Assembly: GCA_041398565.1 (NCBI GenBank)
Contig: JAWKUN010000003.1
Coordinates: 124,001 to 188,000 of the forward strand
Direction: 5' to 3'
Length of the DNA stretch: 64,000 nucleotides
Source: DATGPD01 sp041398565
GTDB taxonomy: Bacteria; Planctomycetota; UBA1135; UBA2386
Position 1 is the stretch's first letter. Every line of letters starts with the position of its first letter. Below are positions 1-8,279 of the stretch, in pieces. The translations under genes were made by a program, and so were the position numbers. The notes under the pieces were generated by a model. The model saw only the letters and a list, made by a program, of their open reading frames with translations, did no database searches and was not told the DNA's origin.

Positions 1-2
1 AG

Positions 3-1268
3 GTGCTGGGCTGTGTGCTCGAGGACCCGCGCATCGACGCACAGATCGAGGCGCGCGGCGCGTACTACGCCGAGCTGGCGCACCGCATCGACGTCGACGT
101 CGCGCCGATGGTGCGGCGCGCGGCCGCCGCCGACGGCTGGCTGGCGGTCGACGTGCTGGTCGAACTGGCCGCGCGCGGCCACTCGGTCGCCACGAACTTG
201 CTGACGTGTCCGGAGCGCGAGCCGGAGGCCGCGACTGCGGTGCTGAAGGACCTGGTCGCGCACGGCGAGTGGGCCGTGTCGCACCTCGAACTGCCCGCGG
301 CCGCCTTCCTGGCCGAACAGCTCGACGCGGCCGACGAACTGGTGCACGCCGTCGAGATCGACGGCGAGTTCTGGAATCGTTGGCGCTCGGCGTTGTGGAG
401 GGTCGAGCGCGCGTTCGTCGACGCGGCCGCGCAGGCGGCCGTCGCGGCGGCGCTCGCGCCGGAACCGGTCCGCGACCTCGACGCCCTGGCGACCGAGGAC
501 TTGATCCTTCGCGCGCAGTACGGCCAGAGCGGTTGGAAGCGCGCGCGCCAGGTTCTCGAGCGGCGCGACAGCGAGCTCGAACGGGAAGTGCTCGCCGACG
601 TCGTGACGCACGCCCACGAGGGGTCGTCGGCGGTGATCGCCGCCCGGACGCTGGGATCGTTCGGCGACCTGCGTTTGCTGGCGAGCGCCGAGGCAACGTT
701 CGCGCGCACCGATCTCGACTTCTCGGGCACGGCCAACGCAATCGAGCGCCAACGGCGTGCGGCACTGCTGCACTACGTCAAGGCGCTGCCGCCGGCGACC
801 GTGCTGCCGCTCGCGCGCCGGTGGTGGCCGCGTGGCGGCTACTTGCGGGTAGCCGCTGGTGCCGTGCTGCGGCGCCACGCCGAAGCCGTCGACCGCGAGT
901 GGCTCGAGGAGGTCGTGGCGCGCACGCTGGGGCCGGCGTGCGACCGGGTGATCAACGAGATCGAGGCGCTGCGCCGCATCGGCGACGTGCGTACGCTGCC
1001 GGTGCTGATCCGTGTCGCCGAGCAGTCGACCTACTCGTTCGCGCGCGGGAACGCGTTGCTCGGCGTCGCTGCCCACGCGCAGGAGGCGCAAGCCCGGATC
1101 GCCCTGCACGAAGCGCTGTGGGACAGCGAGGACGTGGCCGTGGAGCTCGCGTGCACGCATGCCGACCTGCGACCGGTGGGCTCACGCGCGCGCATCGCCG
1201 AGATCGTCGCCGCGCCGCTGGTGCCGCCGGAGGTGCATCTTGCGGCGTTGTCGCGGGCGTTGGCGTGA
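3..1268 (+). CDS. HEAT-repeat-like protein, probably 5'-partial
   Basis: Reads from the left edge of the window for about 421 codons. A GTG sits at position 3, but no upstream sequence is available, so the real N-terminus probably lies outside. The protein is helical, rich in Ala, Arg, Leu and Glu, with short helix-turn-helix units such as LRRIGDVRTLPVLIRVAE near the end, the look of HEAT or armadillo-type repeats. No catalytic motif, signal peptide or membrane segment is visible. A scaffolding or protein-protein interaction role is inferred from fold type only. It ends 111 bases before the fasciclin gene on the same strand. The reading frame is strongly coding, but the function is unknown. 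Confidence 0.7.
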   Translation: MLGCVLEDPRIDAQIEARGAYYAELAHRIDVDVAPMVRRAAAADGWLAVDVLVELAARGHSVATNLLTCPEREPEAATAVLKDLVAHGEWAVSHLELPAAAFLAEQLDAADELVHAVEIDGEFWNRWRSALWRVERAFVDAAAQAAVAAALAPEPVRDLDALATEDLILRAQYGQSGWKRARQVLERRDSELEREVLADVVTHAHEGSSAVIAARTLGSFGDLRLLASAEATFARTDLDFSGTANAIERQRRAALLHYVKALPPATVLPLARRWWPRGGYLRVAAGAVLRRHAEAVDREWLEEVVARTLGPACDRVINEIEALRRIGDVRTLPVLIRVAEQSTYSFARGNALLGVAAHAQEAQARIALHEALWDSEDVAVELACTHADLRPVGSRARIAEIVAAPLVPPEVHLAALSRALA

Positions 1269-1379
1269 CAGCGCCGGTGTGATCGCGCCGACACGATCGG
1301 GACGAGTGCATCCGGCGCAGGATGGCTGGCGAAGCTCTTCGCCGCTGGCGGACCGCCGGCCTCCATCCACCGGAACACC

Positions 1380-2297
1380 ATGAACTTCCTGCGAATCACT
1401 TCCACTGTCCTTCTCGTTTCCAGCACCGGTCTGTCGGCCCAGACCGTCGAAGCGGCCGCCACGCGTCCTGCCGCTGACATCGTCGGCGTGGCGACCGAGT
1501 CCGGCTCGTTCAAGACCCTTCTGGCGGCGGCCAAGGCCGCCGGCATGGTCGAGGCGCTGCAGGGCAAGGGTCCGCTCACCCTGTTCGCGCCCACCGACGC
1601 TGCCTTCGAGAAGCTCGGCAAGAAGACCATCGACAGTCTGCTCGACCCCAAGAACAAGGCGAAGCTGGCTGCCATCCTGTCCTTCCATGTCGTGCCAGGC
1701 GAGCTGAAGGCTGCCAAGGTCGTGTCTGCCGGCAAGTTGCAGAGCCTGCAAGGAGAGCCGCTCACCGTCGAGGCAGGCAAGCAGGTCAAGGTCGGTGGCG
1801 CCCTCGTCACCAAGACGGACATTCCGGCCAAGAACGGCGTGATCCACGTTCTCGACAGCGTGATGTTGCCCCCTGAGCGACAGGACATCGTGGCCACCGC
1901 CCAGGCCGCAGGCTCGTTCGCGACGTTGGCCAAGGCGCTGCAGGCCGGCGACCTGGTCGAAGCGCTGCAGGGTGAGGGACCGTTCACGGTCTTCGCGCCC
2001 ACCGACGCCGCGTTCGCCAAACTCGACTCGGCCACGCTCGAGGGCCTGCTGCGGCCAGAGAACAAGGACAAGCTGGTGGCGATTCTCAAGAGCCACGTCG
2101 TTTCGGGGCGCGTGTTGGCGCGCGACGTCGTCGACCTGCGTGACGTCAGGACTCTGAGCGGCAACCGGCTGGCCATCGTGGCCGGCGAGGAAGGTGTGCG
2201 CGTCGGGGGCGCCAAGGTGGTCCAGACCGATGTGCTGGCCAACAATGGCGTGATCCACGTGATCGACACGGTGATCGTTCCGACGACAGACAAGTGA
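1380..2297 (+). CDS. Secreted protein with two fasciclin (FAS1) domains
   Basis: A 305-residue protein. Residues 1-20 form a signal peptide ending in LSAQ. Two tandem FAS1 domains follow, at about 35-160 and 170-303. Each carries the conserved H1-type segment (LTLFAPTDAAFEKL in the first, FTVFAPTDAAFAKL in the second), a His-containing FHVVPG or SHVVSG segment, and a closing NGVIHV strand. FAS1 domains act in extracellular adhesion or as surface-exposed binding modules. The two copies are similar to each other, consistent with internal duplication. The ATG at 1380 is favoured because the signal peptide begins there; no strong ribosome binding site precedes it. An envelope or extracellular location is inferred. 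Confidence 0.93.
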   Translation: MNFLRITSTVLLVSSTGLSAQTVEAAATRPAADIVGVATESGSFKTLLAAAKAAGMVEALQGKGPLTLFAPTDAAFEKLGKKTIDSLLDPKNKAKLAAILSFHVVPGELKAAKVVSAGKLQSLQGEPLTVEAGKQVKVGGALVTKTDIPAKNGVIHVLDSVMLPPERQDIVATAQAAGSFATLAKALQAGDLVEALQGEGPFTVFAPTDAAFAKLDSATLEGLLRPENKDKLVAILKSHVVSGRVLARDVVDLRDVRTLSGNRLAIVAGEEGVRVGGAKVVQTDVLANNGVIHVIDTVIVPTTDK

Positions 2298-2568
2298 GTC
2301 GACCCTGAAGGCGGTCGCTCCCTTGACGATGCGGCGTGTCTCGGCGCCGCCGGCGCCGTCCGGCTACCCTGTCGACCGTCCGCGGATCTTTCGCAGAAAC
2401 CCGAGACATCGGACAGGGTAGGGGAAGCTAACCACCGAGGGTGTTCGTTCGGCCCAGCGATCTTACTGCGGGCCGGACGGGCGTTCGCTCCCTGCGCGGC
2501 GGTGCCCGACCGATCGTGGCCGCGCGCTCACCTTGACCAGCATCCACGCTCTCACGGAGCCTCCTGTC
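2298..2568. other. Gap with a spaced inverted repeat
   Basis: This 271-base gap lies between two secreted-protein genes. It holds a short GC palindrome near 2343-2357 and a perfect 10-base inverted repeat, CTACCCTGTC at 2364-2373 and GACAGGGTAG at 2412-2421, with a 38-base spacer. No T-run follows. It could be part of a terminator or a protein-binding site. I see no gene here. Confidence 0.4.
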
Positions 2569-3735
2569 ATGCGCGCTGTTCCTTCCGTCTTCCTTCTCGG
2601 CTGCGTCGCATCGCTCGCCGCGCAGCGCACCATCGTCGTGGACGCGAACCGGGGAGCGGGCTTCAACTTCGTCGACATCCCGCCCGCGGTCGCGGTCGCA
2701 CAAGACGGTGACACGATCCTCGTGCGCTCGGGCGACTACGCGAGCGTCTCCCTCGTCAACAAGGCGATCGCGCTGCTCGGTCAGCCCGGCGCGAGGATCC
2801 TCACCGCCGCGCCCTTCGGCTCGGCCGCGGCGGTGGAGATCGTGCGCTTGGGGGCTGGCCGTGAAGTCACCGTGCGTGGCTTCCGCGCCGAAGGTGCATA
2901 CGGGGAGGTGGGCGAGTTCGTCGTCGAGGGGTGTGCTGGCCGTGTCCTTCTCGAGGACCTGGATGCTCAGACCGACGTTTCCATCGCCAACAGCAACGGC
3001 GTCGTCATGAACCGTTGCACGTGGGGGGGGACGGCGTGGTGCCGCTTCGCGCTGAACGTGTCGATGACCTCGTGCGTCGGGCGCGGAGACACCGCCGGGG
3101 GCGCGACCATGCCCGGGTTGGGAGTCCTCGGCGGGTCGGTCACCTGTGCCGACTGCTCCTTCACCGGGGTTCCCGGTCTGGGCGGCGGCCTGTTCTTCCC
3201 CGGTGGACCGGGCATCAGGCTCTATGGGTCCACGCTGCAACTCGCCGGCGGCGCGAACAACGTGGTCACGGGATCGCCGGTGAACGGTGGCAGCAGCACG
3301 CCCGCGATCCTGGGAGACGGACAGAGCACGCTGGAGATCGACCCCGACATCGTGCTGGTCGGCTACAACGGCCCGGCCATCGCCAACGTGACGGTGCAGA
3401 CGAGCCAGCTGGCGACGCTGACCGTGCAGACCGGCTCGATCGGCACCGTCGCGACGGTGGGGCTCGCCGGCAACCCTGGCGAACTCTACGTGCTCTTCTT
3501 CGCCCTGCTCGGTGACCCGCTGCCGGTGCCCGCCCTCGGCGGCGATCTGTGGCTCGACCCGGCGACGATCACTCTCGGAGCGACGGGGATGCTCGGCGCT
3601 TCGGGGAACACGACCTCGAGCTACCCCACGCCCAACCTCCCCGACCTGATCGGTCGCGCGTTCGCGTGGCAGGGAGCGACGGGGCTGACGACGTTCCGGC
3701 TGACGAACCCCGTGGGGTTCACGCACTTGCCGTAG
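2569..3735 (+). CDS. Secreted protein, beta-helix-like, with shared C-terminal module
   Basis: A 388-residue protein starting at the ATG at 2569, which puts a clean signal peptide (MRAVPSVFLLGCVASLAAQ) at the very N-terminus; an in-frame TTG 36 bases upstream is less likely. The first two thirds look like a right-handed parallel beta-helix: a segment about a periodic event list (VAVAQDGDTILVRSGDYASV), then short Gly/Val/Asn-rich rungs and several Cys residues. The last ~80 residues, with a DLWLDP strand and a final NLPDLIGRAFAWQG segment, match the C-terminal module seen in several other secreted proteins here. No catalytic residues can be named. Confidence 0.8.
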   Translation: MRAVPSVFLLGCVASLAAQRTIVVDANRGAGFNFVDIPPAVAVAQDGDTILVRSGDYASVSLVNKAIALLGQPGARILTAAPFGSAAAVEIVRLGAGREVTVRGFRAEGAYGEVGEFVVEGCAGRVLLEDLDAQTDVSIANSNGVVMNRCTWGGTAWCRFALNVSMTSCVGRGDTAGGATMPGLGVLGGSVTCADCSFTGVPGLGGGLFFPGGPGIRLYGSTLQLAGGANNVVTGSPVNGGSSTPAILGDGQSTLEIDPDIVLVGYNGPAIANVTVQTSQLATLTVQTGSIGTVATVGLAGNPGELYVLFFALLGDPLPVPALGGDLWLDPATITLGATGMLGASGNTTSSYPTPNLPDLIGRAFAWQGATGLTTFRLTNPVGFTHLP

Positions 3736-3786
3736 TCACGGCCTCGTGGAGCCCGGCCGAGCCCCCGGAGTCGAGCCACGTCGGGC

Positions 3787-4005
3787 TCAACAGTGCACGT
3801 CGGTGTCGGCGTCGACGTCCAGCTTCCGGCTCTCGCTCGCGTCCACGCGAACCGGCCCCTTGGCGCCTTCGGCGTGCACCCGCGTGACGCGGGGGGCAGG
3901 TCGCGACCGCCACACGATCAGCGCGACGACGGCGACCACACCCACGACTCCAACGACGATGGCGACGACAAGGACAACGGCAGGGATTTGGGTCTCGGTA
4001 GTCAT
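3787..4005 (-). CDS. Small single-pass membrane protein
   Basis: A 72-residue reading frame. Residues 7-31 are an uninterrupted Val/Ile/Ala-rich membrane helix, followed by WRSR and a short charged tail rich in Asp, Arg and Lys. A GGAG lies about ten bases before the ATG. The ATG overlaps, as ATGA, the stop of another short minus-strand frame ending at 4002. No family recognised. The hydrophobic pattern and ribosome binding site make it plausible, but it is short and lies in a region with few other constraints. Confidence 0.5.
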   Translation of the reverse strand: MTTETQIPAVVLVVAIVVGVVGVVAVVALIVWRSRPAPRVTRVHAEGAKGPVRVDASESRKLDVDADTDVHC

Positions 4006-4312
4006 CTCGGTCCAGCTCCGGCTCGTGGCTCACACGACGGCACGACGCCACGAAGTACTCGTGCGCGCCGGTAGACCGGCTGGCTGCGGGGATCGGTGAA
4101 ATTCTCGGTGGGGGGGCAGGGATCGTCCTCGGGCACGCTCGGCGGGCTCGTCGATCGTCGGCGTGACGGCACGCGGCGGGTGTCCCGGATCGGCGTCGAC
4201 GCGATCACCTGTCGCAGCTGGCCGAAGATGATGTCCTCGGCCTGCTTCTCCGACCCGCAGGTGGCGGATCGACGGACCTCGCAAGCGACAGGCGCATCGA
4301 GGCCTCGTGTGC
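4006..4312. other. Gap downstream of the propeller gene, one doubtful short frame
   Basis: No certain gene. On the minus strand one frame ending at 4002 contains a protein-like stretch (EKQAEDIIFGQLRQVIAS) and overlaps the next ATG as ATGA, but it has no ATG start; the nearest in-frame start is a GTG at 4208. It may be a short gene with an unusual start, the relic of a longer gene, or chance. No hairpin of note was found. Confidence 0.3.
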
Positions 4313-6937
4313 TCAGGGCTGGATGGTGACGCGCAGTGGGTCCGAGGTCGCGAATCCCTGCGGCGGACACGGCGGCGGCTGGGTGGCCCCGAACCAGCAG
4401 AACTGGGCATACAGCGCCACGCCGGTGAGCACGGGATCGTCCGGGATGGGGAAGGGTTGCGTCGCGTAGCCGCTGGCGTTGCTCTGCACTGGCACGATGG
4501 CGAGCCAGTCGCTGGCAGGGTCGATCCACAGGTCCACCCCGAGCACTCGGAGCGGGGCGGACAGCGCGGCCGACGCCAGGAAGACCTCGCCGTGCGCCCG
4601 CGACGGCGCATTGCTGCAGGTCAGTCGGAAGTCGGCGTTGCCGACGAACGGCATCGAGCTCGCATCCGCTGCCAGGCGCCCAGCGCAGCCGAAGCTGGAG
4701 TCGCCGAAGCGATCGACTCCCGTCGGCAGCATGTCGATCTCGGCGACGAAGATGTCCGGGTTGTAGGGACCGCCGCTGTTGAACGAGCGGTCCCACGCGC
4801 CAGGAGAGGTCGGGAAGTCGGTCGACCACGTACGGCCAGCGACCAACATGGTGCCCCGCGGGCCGGGGGCGACGCTCCCAAGGACCTCGCCCAGCGACCC
4901 GCCCAACGCTGTTGCGTAGTGCAGTTGGGCTGCGGGAGGGGCGTCGATGTCGATCCTGGCGACGAAGACGTCGCCTCCGCCGGCCGGCGCCGTCGCCCCT
5001 CGCGTGGTGGGGAAGTCCGACGACCCTGCCGAGCCGGCGAGGATCAGGAGCCCCGACGGATCCGGCACGAGGACGTTGATGCGGTCGCCCCAGGTCCCGC
5101 CCAGGAAGGTCGCGTAGCTCAGCTGCTCGGCACCGCTGCGCTCGGGGTCCAGGCGAACGAGGAACGCGTTGCTGCGCCCGCGCAGGATTCGGTCGAAGGC
5201 GGTGGGGGTGGTCGGGAAGTCGGCTGACTCGGTCCAGCCCGCCACGAGCAGACGCCCCGCGTCGTCGGACGCGACCGCCAGGGCGAACTCGATCCCGACG
5301 CCGCCCAGGTACGTTCCGTAGACCAGTTGGTCCGTTCCTGTGCGCGCGGGGTCGAGACGAGCGGCGAACGTATCGCTCCAGTCGTAGGCCTGGCGTCGAA
5401 AGGCCCCGTCCGTCGTGGGGAAGTCGGTCGAGCGCGTCGCTCCACCGACCGTGATCACACCGTCGGGTCCGACCGACACGGCGTTCGCGCCATCCGACAG
5501 TGCTCCCCCCAAGTAGGTTCCGTAGCGCAACTGTTCGGCGGGCACGCGGGCAGGATCGAGGCGGGCGACGAAGCTGTCGGAGTCGGCGGTTGCGTGGCTC
5601 CGATCGAACGCTCCGGGGGTGGTCGGGAAGTCGTTCGAACTGGTATCGCCGGCGATGGTGACAACCCCGGCGCTGTCCACCTCCATTGCGCGTACCAGGT
5701 CCGATCCGGCACCGCCGAGGAACGTCGAGTAGACGAGCTGTTCGATCTGCGGCCGGGCGGGATCGAAGCGCGTCACGAAGACGTCCAGGAGGCTCGTTCC
5801 ATGCAGATGTCTGTCCCAGGCGTCGGCTGTGGTCGGGAAGTCACTCGAGTCCGTGTAGCCCGTCAGTGTCAGTATCCCGGCGCCGTCGACGGTCATGGCA
5901 ATCACTTCGTCCCATCCGACGCCTCCGAAGAACGTCGAGTAGACGAGCTGTTCGGCGCCGACGCGTGCTGGATCGAGCATCGTGATCACGCCGTCGTAGC
6001 CCGGTCGCCAGGTGCGGTACCACGCTCCCGGCGTGGTCGGAAAATCGGCCGAGTTGGTCGCTCCGGCGACCGTGATCGTCCCCGCGGCACTGGCGACGAC
6101 GGCGTTTGCCCACTCTTCCGAGTAGGTGCCGACGTAGGTGCCGTACACGAGGCCTGGATCGATCACGAGGGTCCCTCGGAGCGTGCCAAGGTCGACCGTG
6201 AAGGCGAAGCGATCGGACCCCAGCAGGCGATGCGCGCAGGCGACCGGCTGCCTGCCTCCCGAGGGATCGACGACGTACGCCACCGGCGGCTCCTGGCGGA
6301 CCTCACCGACGGCCGTCGAGAACACCAGGGCGCCGTCGTCGTCGAGGCGCATGGCATCCGCGCCTTCCACCTTCACCTCGACCGTGGCGGCGGGCACTCC
6401 GTCCGCGACCACCAAGTCGTACTCGAAACGCCCGCGCGCGCTGTAGGCGCGCACGTCGATGCCTGGATAGAGATCGTGGTAGACCACGGCTGCGTAGCGA
6501 GGAACCGACGTGTGCCACCGGTCGGGATCGCTGCCGAGGAAGTAGTTGTACACCCCGGGCAACCGGTCATCACCCGTCGCCTGGGAGGGTTCGCACCCGA
6601 CGAAGGTCATGTGCAGCGCGGCGCCGCCGGCAAGGGCGGGATCGCGGCGTGCCGGTGGCAGCTCGCGTTCCGCCTCGAAGTTCATCCACCAGCCGTTTGC
6701 CTCGAACACGAAGGTCGTCAGCCCAGCCGTCGTTGCGAATCGAACATGGTCGGGCCACTGGCCGTGGTTGGGGACGAACACGAACGGACCTGCCGTGCCG
6801 TCGATCGACGCCTGGCGAACGAGCGGCGGCCCGGCGGTGCTCCGGTCGAACAAGCGCTGGCTGGCTCCTTTGACGCTCAGGACGGCCGGCCACATGGCCA
6901 GCAGACACGGCAGGCAGAGACGGGCGGGATCGACCAT
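4313..6937 (-). CDS. Large secreted SBBP-repeat beta-propeller protein
   Basis: An 874-residue protein with an N-terminal hydrophobic leader. Residues ~50-270 resemble the domain (DUF7948-like) that commonly precedes SBBP repeats, recognisable by VPNHGQWPDHVRF. From about 270 to 750 there are eight or so beta-propeller units of ~55 residues, each carrying versions of QLVYSTFLGG, AGVVTIAGDT and DFPTTPGAFDR. The final ~130 residues, from SFGCAGR through PFPIPDDPVLTGVALYAQ to the DPLRVTIQP end, are the shared C-terminal module. SBBP proteins are extracellular or surface proteins of unknown ligand. Four or five Asp-Phe-Pro-Thr-Thr signatures make the repeat assignment secure; the function is not known. 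Confidence 0.9.
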   Translation of the reverse strand: MVDPARLCLPCLLAMWPAVLSVKGASQRLFDRSTAGPPLVRQASIDGTAGPFVFVPNHGQWPDHVRFATTAGLTTFVFEANGWWMNFEAERELPPARRDPALAGGAALHMTFVGCEPSQATGDDRLPGVYNYFLGSDPDRWHTSVPRYAAVVYHDLYPGIDVRAYSARGRFEYDLVVADGVPAATVEVKVEGADAMRLDDDGALVFSTAVGEVRQEPPVAYVVDPSGGRQPVACAHRLLGSDRFAFTVDLGTLRGTLVIDPGLVYGTYVGTYSEEWANAVVASAAGTITVAGATNSADFPTTPGAWYRTWRPGYDGVITMLDPARVGAEQLVYSTFFGGVGWDEVIAMTVDGAGILTLTGYTDSSDFPTTADAWDRHLHGTSLLDVFVTRFDPARPQIEQLVYSTFLGGAGSDLVRAMEVDSAGVVTIAGDTSSNDFPTTPGAFDRSHATADSDSFVARLDPARVPAEQLRYGTYLGGALSDGANAVSVGPDGVITVGGATRSTDFPTTDGAFRRQAYDWSDTFAARLDPARTGTDQLVYGTYLGGVGIEFALAVASDDAGRLLVAGWTESADFPTTPTAFDRILRGRSNAFLVRLDPERSGAEQLSYATFLGGTWGDRINVLVPDPSGLLILAGSAGSSDFPTTRGATAPAGGGDVFVARIDIDAPPAAQLHYATALGGSLGEVLGSVAPGPRGTMLVAGRTWSTDFPTSPGAWDRSFNSGGPYNPDIFVAEIDMLPTGVDRFGDSSFGCAGRLAADASSMPFVGNADFRLTCSNAPSRAHGEVFLASAALSAPLRVLGVDLWIDPASDWLAIVPVQSNASGYATQPFPIPDDPVLTGVALYAQFCWFGATQPPPCPPQGFATSDPLRVTIQP

Positions 6938-7060
6938 CGGTCACCTCGACTGGGACAAGCTCTCCGTTCCCGAACCAGTACGCGTGGGCTCCCACGGGGT
7001 CAAGGTGCCCGCGCGGGTCAGCCCCGCAGCGCCGGCTACGCCTCGCCGGCCCTCGTCGCA

Positions 7061-7882
7061 CTACGCACTCGAAGATGAACCCGACGCATCATCGTTGCTG
7101 TTGCCGCGGCTACCGACGAGCGACGGCGCTCTTGCCAACTGCGCGTCGAGCTGCGCCGCCCGCCGGCCCACCCAGTAGCCCCATACCGCATGCAGCGGCC
7201 CGAGCGCGAAGTACACCACGCCCGACCAGCCAGGCTGCACTCCGAGCAGGACCAAAGCCACCGAAACCGCGGCGACGCCGGCGGTCAGGAGGTGGGTGAT
7301 CACCGTGCCGCGGGTGAGGAAGCGCTCGAGCTCGTCGAGTTCCAGTTCGTCGCGCCGCCGGTAGGCCCACGACGACATCGCCGCGAGCGAACCGAAGACA
7401 CCGACGAAACCCAGACCGTAGAACAGCATCATCGTCGCACGCTGCCGATACGACGACATCCACTCGACCCCGGGCGGCGTGGCGAACATCGCTTCCATCG
7501 GCTCGCCCAAGACACCTCGCCACAGGAACGTGGCCACGAACTTGGTCGGGTAGGCGTAGAACAGCACGAGGAACAGGAACACGCTGTTCAGCACGCGCGT
7601 GGGCAAGTCCTCCAGGCCATAGCGGCGGAAGAACAGGTAGTGCTGGCTCCAGGCCCACATCAACAGCACGAAACAGGCCAGGAACACCGGCAGGTCGCGC
7701 ACCGTGTGCCACAGCTCGTAGAGCGTGCCCGGCACGTCGACCGACACCACCAGCAGGGTCAGCGTCAGCGCGAACACGCCGTCCGACAGCCCCTCGACGC
7801 GCGACACTTCGCCGCCGCGCCAACGAAACAGACGGTCGGAGCCGATGCGGCGCTGGAACAGGTGCTCACGGAGGGCAGGCAT
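7061..7882 (-). CDS. TMEM175-family (DUF1211) potassium channel-like protein
   Basis: A 273-residue integral membrane protein with six predicted helices at roughly 33-50, 62-85, 97-125, 150-175, 190-215 and 220-240. The first helix contains LSDGVFALTLTLLVV, a variant of the FSDGVFA signature that lines the selectivity filter in prokaryotic TMEM175 channels, which conduct potassium. Phe is replaced by Leu at the first position. Prokaryotic members are usually a little shorter; here the C-terminal tail (after ~245) is low-complexity Ser/Asn/Asp. The gene is last in a minus-strand run after the TPR kinase and the short 8012-8269 frame, but the 129-base gap gives no firm evidence of co-transcription. 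Confidence 0.85.
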   Translation of the reverse strand: MPALREHLFQRRIGSDRLFRWRGGEVSRVEGLSDGVFALTLTLLVVSVDVPGTLYELWHTVRDLPVFLACFVLLMWAWSQHYLFFRRYGLEDLPTRVLNSVFLFLVLFYAYPTKFVATFLWRGVLGEPMEAMFATPPGVEWMSSYRQRATMMLFYGLGFVGVFGSLAAMSSWAYRRRDELELDELERFLTRGTVITHLLTAGVAAVSVALVLLGVQPGWSGVVYFALGPLHAVWGYWVGRRAAQLDAQLARAPSLVGSRGNSNDDASGSSSSA

Positions 7883-8011
7883 GCGGCAGGCGCGAGTATC
7901 GGCCTGTGGCTCCGGGCTGCAACCGGCGGCGCAACGCGACGTGCGGTGCGTGGTCGCCCGGCGTTCTTCCCTCGATCTCGACGCCGGGGCAAGCCGTTCG
8001 GCCGCGGCCGG

Positions 8012-8269
8012 TCAGCGCGCGGCGACCCGGAACTCGTGCGGTTCGCACGACACCGCCATGCCCTGCAACGAACTCGATGGCCTCGGGAAGTCGGCGGCAT
8101 CGAAGGTGCAGTCGTGGACACGACCGTGGAACGCGATCTCGTAGGTTCCGGGCTCGGAGAGGTCGTAGGCCCCGGTGATGTCGATGGTGGCCGAGACGGA
8201 TCGGTCGGGCGCGATCTCCACGTAGGAGGTCGCCGGGGGATTGCCCCCGACGAATCGGTATGGGCTCAT
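8012..8269 (-). CDS. Short protein resembling the pro-domain of M35-type peptidases
   Basis: An 85-residue frame beginning at the ATG at 8269, ten bases after the kinase stop. The stretch from YVEIAPDRSVSATIDITGAY to DLSEPGTYEI matches the beta-sandwich found ahead of the catalytic domain in M35 deuterolysin-like peptidases, where a LxPGES...VDLSxAYDLSxPGxY pattern is typical. No HExxH metal site or other protease element is present, and no signal peptide starts the frame. It could be a small free-standing domain, an inhibitor-like protein, or what is left of a larger gene. Close spacing suggests translation with the upstream kinase. Confidence 0.55.
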   Translation of the reverse strand: MSPYRFVGGNPPATSYVEIAPDRSVSATIDITGAYDLSEPGTYEIAFHGRVHDCTFDAADFPRPSSSLQGMAVSCEPHEFRVAAR

Positions 8270-8279
8270 GACCAGGCGA

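Noticed and set aside
5327..7078. 583-codon plus-strand open frame opposite the SBBP gene
   Set aside because: Antisense shadow with no recognisable domain, while the opposite strand has clear repeats.
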